The notes under the pieces were generated by a model that saw nothing but the letters and a program-made list of their open reading frames with translations, did not search any database and was not told where the DNA came from. Position numbers and translations under genes: made by a program. 8,508 nt of DNA from DATKSG01 sp035531775 (lineage in GTDB: Bacteria; Actinomycetota; Acidimicrobiia; Acidimicrobiales; UBA8190): the NCBI GenBank assembly GCA_035531775.1, contig DATKSG010000098.1, positions 1-8,508 on the forward strand. Reading direction: 5' to 3'. This document shows positions 1-6,396 of this stretch, one piece after another; within the stretch, counting starts at the first letter, position 1; each line of letters opens with the position of its first letter.

Positions 1-1
1 G

Positions 2-952
2 GCCGAGCTGCAGATCATGTACGGCGCGGCCGGCGAGCGCCGTTTGGAGGAGTGGGAGGTGGACTGGCTCCCCGGCTACGAGCAGTCGCGGCCGGTACGG
101 ATCGGCAACGCCGCGGCCGGGCAGTTCCAACTCGACGTGTACGGCGAGGTGATGTCGGCACTGCACGAAGCCTGCGTGGTCGGCGATCCACTGAGCCAGT
201 CGGCCTGGGACCTACAGGTCCAGCTCCTCGATTTCGTCATGGCGCACTGGACCGATCCCGACGATGGGATCTGGGAGGTGCGCGGGCCGCGCCGCCATTT
301 CACCCATTCGAAGGTCATGGCCTGGGTGGCCCTCGACCGCGGCGTGCGCAGCGCCGAGCGCTTCGGGCTCGAGGGCCCGGTGGAGGAGTGGAAGAAGGTG
401 CGCCAACTCGTCCACGACGAGGTATGCGATAAAGGGTTCAACCAGTCCGTCGGCGCCTTCACCCAGTTCTACGGCTCCGACGAGCTCGACGCCAGCCTGC
501 TCATGGTGCCCCTGGTGGGCTTCCTGGCGCCCGACGACCGGCGTGTGGTGAGCACGGTGGAGGCCATCGGGCGGGAGTTGACCGAGGACGGCTTCGTGCT
601 TCGCTACCGGGCCGCCGCCGCTCACCACGTGGACGGCCTCGAGGGCCGTGAAGGGGCGTTCCTGGCCTGCTCGTTCTGGATGGCCGACTGTCTGCACATG
701 ATCGGCCGCCACGACGATGCCCATGCCCTGTTCGAGCGCCTGATGGGACTCCGCAACGACCTGGGACTGCTGGCCGAGGAGTACGACGCCGTGCTCGGTC
801 GCCAGGTGGGGAACTTCCCCCAGGCCTTCTCGCACGTCTCGTTGGTGAATGCCGCTTACAACCTGAGCGGGCACCCCGAAGCGGCCGAGCAGCTCCCGCC
901 CGGCACCATGCAGCGGTTGCGCCGTAGGCGCCGAAGGAGGACCCACCAGTGA
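2..952 (+). CDS. Glycoside hydrolase family 15 protein (glucoamylase/trehalase-like), 3' part only
   Basis: The reading frame is open from base 2, and the first codons before the internal ATG at 17 (A-E-L-Q-I) already belong to the conserved family sequence, so the gene starts outside the window. About 316 C-terminal residues are present, roughly half of a usual GH15 protein. Family hallmarks are the segments ERRLEEWEVDWLPGY and RPVRIGNAA near the left edge. WEVRGPRRHFTHSK follows, with the likely catalytic acid Glu at 275-277. LLAEEYD (Glu pair at 776-781) is where the catalytic base is expected, followed by GNFPQAFSH. The fold is an (alpha/alpha)6 barrel that releases glucose from alpha-glucans or trehalose; actinobacterial members include trehalases, so the substrate is open. 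No signal peptide can be judged because the start is missing. The C-terminus ends in seven arginines that overlap the ribosome binding site of the next gene. The stop overlaps the next start by 4 bases, so the two are probably translationally coupled. Confidence 0.93.
   Translation, partial: AELQIMYGAAGERRLEEWEVDWLPGYEQSRPVRIGNAAAGQFQLDVYGEVMSALHEACVVGDPLSQSAWDLQVQLLDFVMAHWTDPDDGIWEVRGPRRHFTHSKVMAWVALDRGVRSAERFGLEGPVEEWKKVRQLVHDEVCDKGFNQSVGAFTQFYGSDELDASLLMVPLVGFLAPDDRRVVSTVEAIGRELTEDGFVLRYRAAAAHHVDGLEGREGAFLACSFWMADCLHMIGRHDDAHALFERLMGLRNDLGLLAEEYDAVLGRQVGNFPQAFSHVSLVNAAYNLSGHPEAAEQLPPGTMQRLRRRRRRRTHQ
933..940 (+). promoter_or_regulatory. Strong ribosome binding site for the glucose dehydrogenase gene
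   Basis: GAAGGAGG lies 8 bases before the GTG at 949 and is a near-perfect Shine-Dalgarno sequence. It sits inside the last codons of the GH15 gene, where it is read as part of an arginine run. It fixes the GTG at 949 as the start of the dehydrogenase gene despite the 4-base GTGA overlap with the preceding stop. Confidence 0.85.
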
Positions 953-1995
953 AAGCGCTCACCGTGGTGCCGGGCACGGCTGGATCGGCCCGCCTCGACG
1001 ACGTAGCCGAGCCCCCCGACTCCGACGGCCCGGTGCTGGTGGAGACCCTTGGGGTCGGGGTGTGCGGCACCGACATCGAGATCGTGTCGGGCGCCTACGG
1101 GTGGGCTCCCCCGGGGCGCGATCGTCTGGTGCTCGGCCATGAGTCCATCGGGCGCGTCCTCGAGGCGCCGGCCGGCGGGGACCTGCACGCCGGGGACCTG
1201 GTGGTGGGGATCGTGAGGCGCCCCGACCCGGTGCCGTGTGGGAACTGCGCCGTGGGCGAGTGGGATTTCTGCCGCAACGGCCAGTACACCGAGCGCGGCA
1301 TCAAGGCGCATGACGGCTACTGCTCGGAGCGATACCGCATCCAGCCTGACTTCGCCATAAAGGTCGACGCCGGCCTGGGGATGCTCGGCGTGCTGCTCGA
1401 GCCGGCCAGCGTGGTGGCCAAGGCCTGGGAGCAGGTGGACCGCATCGGCGGCCGAGCGCATTGGGCCCCGACCACCGTGCTCGTCATCGGGGCCGGCCCC
1501 ATCGGCCTGCTGGCCGCCCTAATCGGCGCCCAGCGGGGGCTGGACGTCCACGTGCTCGACCAGGTGACAACCGGGCCGAAGCCGACCCTGGTGGCCGGCA
1601 TCGGGGCCACGTACCACACCGGTGCTGTGCACGACGCTGTGGCGGCACCAGATGTGGTCATCGAATGCACCGGGGTGGGCTCCCTCGTCTTCGACGCCAT
1701 GGAGCACATCGGGCCCGGCGGGGTGGTGTGTCTGACCGGCGTGTCGTCGGGGGGGCGGGAGCTCGGCGTTGACGCCGGCGACCTCAACCGGACGATGGTG
1801 CTCGAGAACGAGACGGTGGTGGGGTCGGTGAACGCTAACCGGCGCCACTACGAGGCCGGGGCCCAAGCCCTGGCCCAGGCCGAGCCGGCATGGCTGGCGG
1901 GGCTTGTGAACCGACAGGTGCCCATCGACCGGTGGTCCGAAGCCCTGGCCCGCCAGCCCGACGATGTCAAGGTTGTAATCGAGCTGGGGAGCTGA
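949..1995 (+). CDS. Zinc-dependent glucose 1-dehydrogenase (MDR superfamily, archaeal-type GDH family)
   Basis: The 348-residue product is full length for the family. It should oxidise D-glucose (or a related aldose) to the glucono-lactone with NAD(P)+ in the cytoplasm. The N-terminal GroES-like domain carries likely catalytic-zinc ligands Cys39 (GVCGTD), His64 and Glu65 (LGHES), with Glu151 in LLEPASVVAKAW. A lobe contains Cys97, Cys100 and Cys108 (CGNCAVGEWDFC). The YTERGIK segment is typical of glucose dehydrogenases rather than general alcohol dehydrogenases. The Rossmann domain begins at VLVIGAGPIG (Gly181, 183, 186), and Asp204 at the end of the second strand favours NAD over NADP (inference). 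The usual first cysteine of the structural-zinc set is replaced (Pro94, with Asp93 beside it). The start is the GTG at 949, backed by a strong ribosome binding site and a 4-base overlap with the GH15 gene. The context suggests use of glucose freed by the upstream hydrolase. Confidence 0.92.
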   Translation: MKALTVVPGTAGSARLDDVAEPPDSDGPVLVETLGVGVCGTDIEIVSGAYGWAPPGRDRLVLGHESIGRVLEAPAGGDLHAGDLVVGIVRRPDPVPCGNCAVGEWDFCRNGQYTERGIKAHDGYCSERYRIQPDFAIKVDAGLGMLGVLLEPASVVAKAWEQVDRIGGRAHWAPTTVLVIGAGPIGLLAALIGAQRGLDVHVLDQVTTGPKPTLVAGIGATYHTGAVHDAVAAPDVVIECTGVGSLVFDAMEHIGPGGVVCLTGVSSGGRELGVDAGDLNRTMVLENETVVGSVNANRRHYEAGAQALAQAEPAWLAGLVNRQVPIDRWSEALARQPDDVKVVIELGS

Positions 1996-2001
1996 TCGGC
2001 G

Positions 2002-2940
2002 TTGCCCATGACGAGGGAGATCGCCCCCGGTGTCATCGAGATCGACACCCTGCTCGGGGGTTGGGAGCGGGTCACCGCCGGGTACCTGATCACCGGGCCG
2101 GCCCCGGTATTGGTGGAGACCGGGAGCCAGAGCTCGGTGCCCGCACTGCTCGACGCCCTGGCTTCGCTCAACGTGGACCCCGGAGACCTGGCCGGCGTGG
2201 CCGTGACCCACATCCACCTCGATCATGCCGGAGGTGTGGGTGACGTGGCCCGGGCCTTTCCCTCCGCCACCGTATACGTGCACGAGAAAGGGGCGCGCCA
2301 TCTGGTCGACCCGTCCAAGCTGGTGGACTCAGCGGCGCGCGTGTACGGGTCGCTGCTCGACTCGCTCTACGGCCGTCTTGATCCCACCCCAGCTGAGCGC
2401 ATCCACGTGCTGGCCGACGGCGAGGACGTGCGCATCGGGCCCGACCGCGTGCTCAGCACCGTCGACTCGCCCGGGCACGCCAAGCACCACCTGGCCCTGC
2501 ACGACTCGGTGAGCGGCATCCTCTTCGCCGGCGACGCCGTCGGTGTGCGGCTTCCCGATGCTGGCGTGTTGCGGCCGTCGACCCCCCCGCCCGACTTCGA
2601 CCTCGATCAGGCTTTGCGGTCATTGGAGCGCTTCGCCGCCCGCCGCCCGAGCGGCGTGGCCCTGGCCCACTACGGGCTCGTGCCCAACCCCGACACGGTG
2701 CTCTCCGAAGCCGGCGACACCCTGCGGCGCTGGGCGGCGGTGGCCGAGCAGGCCTGGAAGCAGGGCGATGACATCGCCGGCGCCTTGGAATCGGCCTTCG
2801 CCGACGAACTCGGGGATGTGGACCCGGCCCACAAGGAGAAGCTCGACACGCTCAACGGCGTCCACTCCAATGCGGCGGGCTTCCGCCGGTGGCTCGAGAC
2901 CCGCCCGGTCGACGGGGGAGGGGGCCAACACCGCCACTGA
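2002..2940 (+). CDS. MBL-fold metallo-hydrolase, substrate unknown
   Basis: The 312-residue product has a complete metallo-beta-lactamase metal site: His70, His72, Asp74 and His75 in THIHLDHAGG, His159 in SPGHAKHH, Asp178 in FAGDAVG and His223 in ALAHYG. This supports a two-metal hydrolase in the cytoplasm (no signal peptide). The HxHxDH-AGG form with a later LxHYG is common in uncharacterised MBL hydrolases and is also seen in lactonases; the substrate cannot be read from sequence. Residues about 185-312 form a helical, charged C-terminal extension. The gene begins 6 bases after the glucose dehydrogenase stop. The start is either the TTG at 2002, 10 bases after GGGGAG (1986-1991), or the ATG at 2008, which is 16 bases after it; the protein differs by two residues. 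Its place after a glucose dehydrogenase makes gluconolactone hydrolysis an attractive but untested guess. Confidence 0.9.
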   Translation: MPMTREIAPGVIEIDTLLGGWERVTAGYLITGPAPVLVETGSQSSVPALLDALASLNVDPGDLAGVAVTHIHLDHAGGVGDVARAFPSATVYVHEKGARHLVDPSKLVDSAARVYGSLLDSLYGRLDPTPAERIHVLADGEDVRIGPDRVLSTVDSPGHAKHHLALHDSVSGILFAGDAVGVRLPDAGVLRPSTPPPDFDLDQALRSLERFAARRPSGVALAHYGLVPNPDTVLSEAGDTLRRWAAVAEQAWKQGDDIAGALESAFADELGDVDPAHKEKLDTLNGVHSNAAGFRRWLETRPVDGGGGQHRH

Positions 2941-2950
2941 GCGGGCTGGC

Positions 2951-3328
2951 ATGATGGCCGTCATGGCACACCGAATGCGGACCCTTCTGGCCGTCGCCGT
3001 CATCGGCCTGACCCTCGCCGCTTGCGGCGGCAGCTCGTCCAGCGGTTCGTCCGCCAGCACCACGTCGTCGGGCGGTCAGCACCCGGCGGTGGTGGTGACG
3101 CTCAAGTTCGTGAGCTTCGAGCCGGCGCACGTGACCGTCCACGTGGGCCAGAGCGTCGAGTGGATGTGGGAGGACGCCCCCATCGCCCACAACGTCACCT
3201 TCGCCGGCTTCGCCAGTGCCACGCAGCCGACCGGCACGTACTTCCACACCTTCACCCAAGCCGGGAACTACTCCTACCGCTGCACCATCCACGCCAACAT
3301 GAGCGGCGTCGTCACCGTGCTGCCCTGA
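2951..3328 (+). CDS. Cupredoxin (plastocyanin/amicyanin-like) blue-copper lipoprotein
   Basis: The 125-residue product has a basic N-terminus and a hydrophobic stretch ending in the lipobox LTLAAC (Cys25). A Ser/Gly/Thr-rich linker (about 26-42) and one cupredoxin domain (about 46-125) follow. All four type 1 copper ligands are visible: His80 (APIAHNV) and Cys111, His114 and Met117 in YRCTIHANM. The Cys-x2-His-x2-Met spacing is as in amicyanin. It should be lipid-anchored outside the membrane and bind one copper for electron transfer. The preceding FHTFTQAGNYSY is typical of these domains. Starts at 2951, 2954, 2963 and 2975 are all possible because no clear ribosome binding site precedes any of them; all keep a usable signal peptide. 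The gene follows the MBL gene by 10 bases and precedes the next gene by 3, so cotranscription is likely. The partner redox enzyme is not visible. Confidence 0.9.
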   Translation: MMAVMAHRMRTLLAVAVIGLTLAACGGSSSSGSSASTTSSGGQHPAVVVTLKFVSFEPAHVTVHVGQSVEWMWEDAPIAHNVTFAGFASATQPTGTYFHTFTQAGNYSYRCTIHANMSGVVTVLP

Positions 3329-3331
3329 GCG

Positions 3332-3592
3332 ATGGACGACTCCTGGTCCGACGAGGAGCTGACCGAGCTGGCCCTGGCCGCCGATCCTGACGCTCCGCTG
3401 GACCCGTCGGCCGTGCCCATCGGGCGTTACCTGGCCGGCCTGCCCTCGTATCTCCCGTCGTGGTACATGGCCCCGGTGATGGCCCGCCACGCTGGCCGGT
3501 GGCGGACGGCGGTGATCTTGTCGGTGGTGGCCGCTTTCGTGGTCATCGAGGCCCTCGGGTTGTGCAGCACCTACGGCCAGATCCAGCTCTGA
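3332..3592 (+). CDS. Small single-span membrane protein, unknown function
   Basis: I do not recognise a family for this 86-residue protein. Residues 1-27 are acidic (nine Asp/Glu). Residues 36-48 hold a Pro/aromatic segment (LPSYLPSWYMAP), followed by a basic patch (Arg52, His53, Arg56, Arg58). One transmembrane helix spans about 59-77 and a short tail contains Cys78. The positive-inside rule suggests the acidic part is cytoplasmic and the tail faces outward. It starts 3 bases after the cupredoxin stop with no good ribosome binding site, so it probably depends on reinitiation. The tight spacing supports it being a real gene and a possible membrane partner of the copper lipoprotein, but this is inference from context only. 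Confidence 0.7.
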   Translation: MDDSWSDEELTELALAADPDAPLDPSAVPIGRYLAGLPSYLPSWYMAPVMARHAGRWRTAVILSVVAAFVVIEALGLCSTYGQIQL

Positions 3593-3694
3593 GCGTCCCG
3601 ACTGGTCGGCTGCACCCACCTCCGTGCCTGGCTAGGGGATCGTGCGCAAGAGGCAAGGCGACGGCCGGTTCCTCCTCGGACGAGACGGCGGCAC

Positions 3695-3700
3695 GAAGGG
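3695..3700 (+). promoter_or_regulatory. Ribosome binding site of the exported 547-residue protein
   Basis: GAAGGG ends 9 bases before the ATG at 3710 and supports that start. The 117-base gap upstream (3593-3709) shows no convincing -35/-10 pair, so I cannot say whether this gene has its own promoter or is read from the operon on its left. Confidence 0.6.
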
Positions 3701-3709
3701 CGACACACC

Positions 3710-5353
3710 ATGGCGGCGAGGACCATTTCCAAGGGCAACCTTTGGCGCGGCCAGAGCCGGCCTCCCCGGTGGCGCTCGCTCCCGGTCACCTCGGGGACGT
3801 GGCCGTCGCTGGCCGTGCTCGGCGCCGTCGGCGTCGCCGCGCTCGCCGGGACCCCGGCGCTTCTCCCGGTGGCGGCTGTCACGGCGTCGGCGCGTCCCAT
3901 GGCGGCCAGCCCGGCCGTGGTGAGCGGGGCGGCCGGCGTACGGTGGCCGGTCGCCGCTACCGCCGACGCCAATCCTCTCGGCACCCCAGCCGGCCCGGAC
4001 CCTTCGGCCACCGCCGCCATGCCCACAGGCTCCTGTAGCACCGTGGTCGGGGGCGGCGCCACCACCGGTGAAGGCGTGCTGTCGCTCACCATGGACGGAC
4101 CGGGGACCGAATGGTCCAGTGCTGCGAACACCTCGGTGGTGGTCGACACCTCGGTCGACGGCGCCACACCCCAGGAGATCGTCCTGTACGCCGGTGCCCA
4201 GCCCTTCACCTATCAGGGCTTCGTCGGCACCATCGCCACCGGCCCACACTGCGTCGCCCTGACGGTGCGAAACGACCTGTCGCACGTGACGACGGTCGGC
4301 GCCACGGTGGACGTCTTCGACGTGTCGCTGGTCGTGGTACCGGTGGGCAGCTCGCAGTACCTGCTCGAGACCCACAACCCGGTACTGTTCGGTCGAAGCA
4401 CCTCGGCTGTAGGTGACACGCCGCTGCTCGCCTACGGCCAGCAGTCCGCCGACCCCGACGGGCACGACGTGGACTTGGCCTACACCATCGTGTGGACCCA
4501 CGAAGATGTGGGCGACGGAGTCGTCCCCGCCTACGAATGGGGCCTGTGGGGCCGCATGACCGACATCGAGACGGTCCTCTACGAGAAGGTGACGCCGAGC
4601 GGCAGCGTCGTGTCGGCCTCCTACGACTCGTGCGGCTGCGAGCAGGCGCCGGTGTACCCCGACATCGTGCCGGACGACCCGGCCGCCGGTGGTGAGACCA
4701 ACAAGCCCTACCCGGCCACCGGCTACTCGCCGGGACTCGGGGAGCACCTGGGCCTGCGCGACGCCACCGGGAACAACGACATTTCGCCGTCGGGCACCTC
4801 GAGCTTCCGGTTCCAACAGACGCTGGTCACCGGGCCCGCTGCCGGCCAGGCCCGCGAGGTGTCGATGGACCAGAACCCCTGGACGTTCCGGATCTCGGGT
4901 GAGGAGGTCGGGCGTGAATCGGTGCAGTCGACCGATGCCCACAACTTCCTGGCCGGTGTCTATCCCCAGTACCTGATCGTCGACATCGACGCTCATTCTG
5001 TCGGCACGTCGTCCATTGCCGTCGGTGTGCAGCTGTCAGGCGACCCGACGTGGTACAGCGATGACTACGCCCAGATGACGGCGCCCGCTCCCGCCTCCAC
5101 GTTCCCCTTCTACAACGGCGGCCACGCCCGAACCGTCATCAAGCTTCCCCTGGGGTGGAACGGCACGCCCATCGTGGCCGTGCGCTTGGTGCTGAACGCC
5201 CCGCCGGGTGGACCTATCCCCAAGCTCGTCGGTGCACCGTCGATAGAGCTGATCGAGGTCACGCCGTCCTACACCGTTCTGTACCCATCGTTCCCGAGCC
5301 CGTTGGTGGTGGCCGGCACGCAGCTCGTACCTCCCGGGTTGATCCCCAGCTAG
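3710..5353 (+). CDS. Large exported protein of unknown function
   Basis: The 547-residue product has a long basic N-terminus (about 1-31, with Arg/Lys at 4, 8, 13, 17, 20, 22), a hydrophobic segment (about 34-57) and a plausible signal peptidase site after TASA at 61; there is no twin-arginine motif or lipobox. An Ala/Pro/Thr-rich linker runs to about residue 105. The rest is rich in Val, Thr, Ser, Gly and aromatics, suggesting beta structure. There are four cysteines (109, 181, 308, 310); the last two form CGC, and disulfides are possible outside the cell. Notable stretches are DPDGHDVD (248-255), resembling a calcium-binding loop, and LWGRMTDIE (279-287). No C-terminal membrane anchor or sorting signal is visible. 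From memory, uncharacterised secreted actinobacterial proteins share a WGR-x-TDIE stretch, but I cannot verify this or name the family. The ATG at 3710 is supported by GAAGGG. Function unknown. Confidence 0.85.
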   Translation: MAARTISKGNLWRGQSRPPRWRSLPVTSGTWPSLAVLGAVGVAALAGTPALLPVAAVTASARPMAASPAVVSGAAGVRWPVAATADANPLGTPAGPDPSATAAMPTGSCSTVVGGGATTGEGVLSLTMDGPGTEWSSAANTSVVVDTSVDGATPQEIVLYAGAQPFTYQGFVGTIATGPHCVALTVRNDLSHVTTVGATVDVFDVSLVVVPVGSSQYLLETHNPVLFGRSTSAVGDTPLLAYGQQSADPDGHDVDLAYTIVWTHEDVGDGVVPAYEWGLWGRMTDIETVLYEKVTPSGSVVSASYDSCGCEQAPVYPDIVPDDPAAGGETNKPYPATGYSPGLGEHLGLRDATGNNDISPSGTSSFRFQQTLVTGPAAGQAREVSMDQNPWTFRISGEEVGRESVQSTDAHNFLAGVYPQYLIVDIDAHSVGTSSIAVGVQLSGDPTWYSDDYAQMTAPAPASTFPFYNGGHARTVIKLPLGWNGTPIVAVRLVLNAPPGGPIPKLVGAPSIELIEVTPSYTVLYPSFPSPLVVAGTQLVPPGLIPS

Positions 5354-5395
5354 TGGTGGGGTTGCAGCCGGCTCCGGCCTGCCGGTGATCTCGAC

Positions 5396-5944
5396 GTGAT
5401 CCTGATACGACCGGCTCGGGCTGCTGACGCCGAGGCCGTCGCCGAGTTGCACGCCGAGAGCTGGCGCCGGCACTACCGAGGTGCTTACCTCGACTCGTAC
5501 CTCGACGGCGACGTGGTGGCCGACCGCCGCGCCGTGTGGAGCGAGCGCCTGGCTGAGCCCGATGCCGACCGGTGCACACTGGTGGCCGTGGACGACGGCG
5601 AGGTGGTCGGCTTCGCCCACCTCGTCTTCGACGCCGACCCGACGTGGGGGTCGCTGCTCGACAACCTGCACGCCACCTTCCTCCGCAAGCGGTCCGGCAT
5701 CGGGACCCGACTTGTGTCGGAGGTGGCCAGGGCTGTAATCGAGCGATCGCCGGCATCCGGCCTGCACCTGTGGGTGCTGGAGCAGAACACCGCCGCCCAG
5801 GCCTTCTACTCGGCGCGCTGGGGAACCTGCGTAGAGCGCGCCATGCGGGGCCCGTTCCCCGGAGGCGGTCACGCCCAGGCGCTGCGCTTCGCCTGGCCCG
5901 ACCCTACGGTGCTGGTCGACGAGCCGAGCGCCGGCTCGGGCTAA
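5396..5944 (+). CDS. GNAT family N-acetyltransferase
   Basis: The 182-residue product is of usual size for a single GNAT domain. It begins with the typical ILIRPARAADAEAVAELHAESWRRHY. The central strand follows (LVAVDDGEVVGFAHL, about 62-76), then NLHATFLRKRSGIGTRLVSE (about 90-109), in which K98-R-S-G-I-G103 is the acetyl-CoA pyrophosphate-binding loop. The closing LEQNTAAQAFYSARWG motif is common to the family. It would transfer an acetyl group from acetyl-CoA to an amine of unknown identity in the cytoplasm. The GTG at 5396 lies 42 bases after the exported-protein stop, with only a weak GGTGA before it. The C-terminal tail beyond about 170 is low complexity (DEPSAGSG). Its stop interlocks with that of the convergent nitroreductase gene. 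Substrate unknown. Confidence 0.9.
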   Translation: MILIRPARAADAEAVAELHAESWRRHYRGAYLDSYLDGDVVADRRAVWSERLAEPDADRCTLVAVDDGEVVGFAHLVFDADPTWGSLLDNLHATFLRKRSGIGTRLVSEVARAVIERSPASGLHLWVLEQNTAAQAFYSARWGTCVERAMRGPFPGGGHAQALRFAWPDPTVLVDEPSAGSG

Positions 5945-6357
5945 TCGAGGGGAGAGAGCTCCACCACCGGGATGACGCGGTCGGTCTTCTCCTCGTACTC
6001 GGCGAAGCCTTTGTAGCGCGACGCCTGCTCGGCGTAGATGCGGTCGCGCTCGCCTCCCGACAATGCACTGGCGTCGGCCTTGTAGGTGTCGGTGCCGAGC
6101 TCCACGGTTACCTCGGAGTTGGCCACCAGGTTGTGGTACCAATCGGGATTGGTGTCGGCGCCGGCTTTGGAGGCGAAGACGAAGCGCCGCCCGTCGAAGT
6201 CGAGATACATCATGGGGTTCACCCGCTCGTGGCCGGTGCGGGCCCCGGTGGTGTGCAGCAGGAGCACGGGCGCCCCTTCGAACGGGCCTCCCACGCTGCC
6301 CTCGTTGGCCCTGAACTCCTCGATGATCTTGGTGTTCCAGTCCTGCACTTCGCTCAT
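5941..6357 (-). CDS. Deazaflavin (F420)-dependent nitroreductase family protein (DDN-like)
   Basis: The 138-residue product matches the small split-barrel DDN/nitroreductase family of actinobacteria. Visible hallmarks are VLLLHTTGARTGHERVNPM (about 31-49), the DGRRFVFASKAGADTNPDWY segment (55-74) and HNLVANSEVTVELG (75-88). Members use reduced cofactor F420 to reduce quinones or nitro compounds, usually at the membrane or in the cytosol. No signal peptide is present. The start ATG at 6357 is chosen over longer upstream options because GGAGG (complement of 6363-6367) lies 5 bases before it. The longer open frame further upstream is antisense to the DUF2332 gene and is not real. The gene is divergent from DUF2332 across 39 bases and convergent with the GNAT gene, so it is probably transcribed alone. 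Confidence 0.92.
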   Translation of the reverse strand: MSEVQDWNTKIIEEFRANEGSVGGPFEGAPVLLLHTTGARTGHERVNPMMYLDFDGRRFVFASKAGADTNPDWYHNLVANSEVTVELGTDTYKADASALSGGERDRIYAEQASRYKGFAEYEEKTDRVIPVVELSPLD

Positions 6358-6362
6358 GGGTA

Positions 6363-6367
6363 CCTCC
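6363..6367 (-). promoter_or_regulatory. Ribosome binding site of the DDN-like nitroreductase gene
   Basis: On the minus strand this reads GGAGG, 5 bases before the ATG at 6357. It decides the start and rules out the much longer open frame that continues upstream on the same strand. Confidence 0.8.
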
Positions 6368-6385
6368 GGCTCCTCGAGCGATGCC

Positions 6386-6389
6386 AGGA
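6386..6389 (+). promoter_or_regulatory. Ribosome binding site of the DUF2332 gene
   Basis: AGGA lies 7 bases before the GTG at 6397. Together with protein similarity beginning at that codon, it supports the short form of this gene over the frame that stays open for about 800 bases upstream. Confidence 0.55.
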
Positions 6390-6396
6390 TGGCGCC

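Noticed and set aside
1519..2301. 260-codon open frame antisense to the dehydrogenase and MBL genes
   Set aside because: Both plus-strand genes are confidently identified by motifs; the antisense translation shows no family.
3598..3609. Inverted repeat CCGACTGGTCGG just after the small membrane protein stop
   Set aside because: Stem of at most 5 pairs with a 2-base loop and no following T run; too weak to call a terminator.
3593..3709. Promoter search in the 117-base gap before the exported protein
   Set aside because: No -35/-10 pair, operator-like repeat or riboswitch-like structure could be supported.
3632..4996. 454-codon open frame antisense to the exported protein
   Set aside because: Composition is His/Arg/Gly/Val-rich shadow sequence, with no recognisable motif and no ribosome binding site; the plus-strand gene has a signal peptide and ribosome binding site.
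5368..5385. CCGGC/GCCGG hairpin with an 8-base loop before the GNAT gene
   Set aside because: Only five base pairs, no T run, and such repeats are expected by chance at this GC content.
5572..6396. Long upstream extension of the DUF2332 reading frame, giving a protein of over 600 residues
   Set aside because: The extension lies over the GNAT gene in another frame and antisense to the nitroreductase gene, shows no family similarity, and a ribosome binding site precedes the GTG at 6397, where DUF2332 similarity begins.
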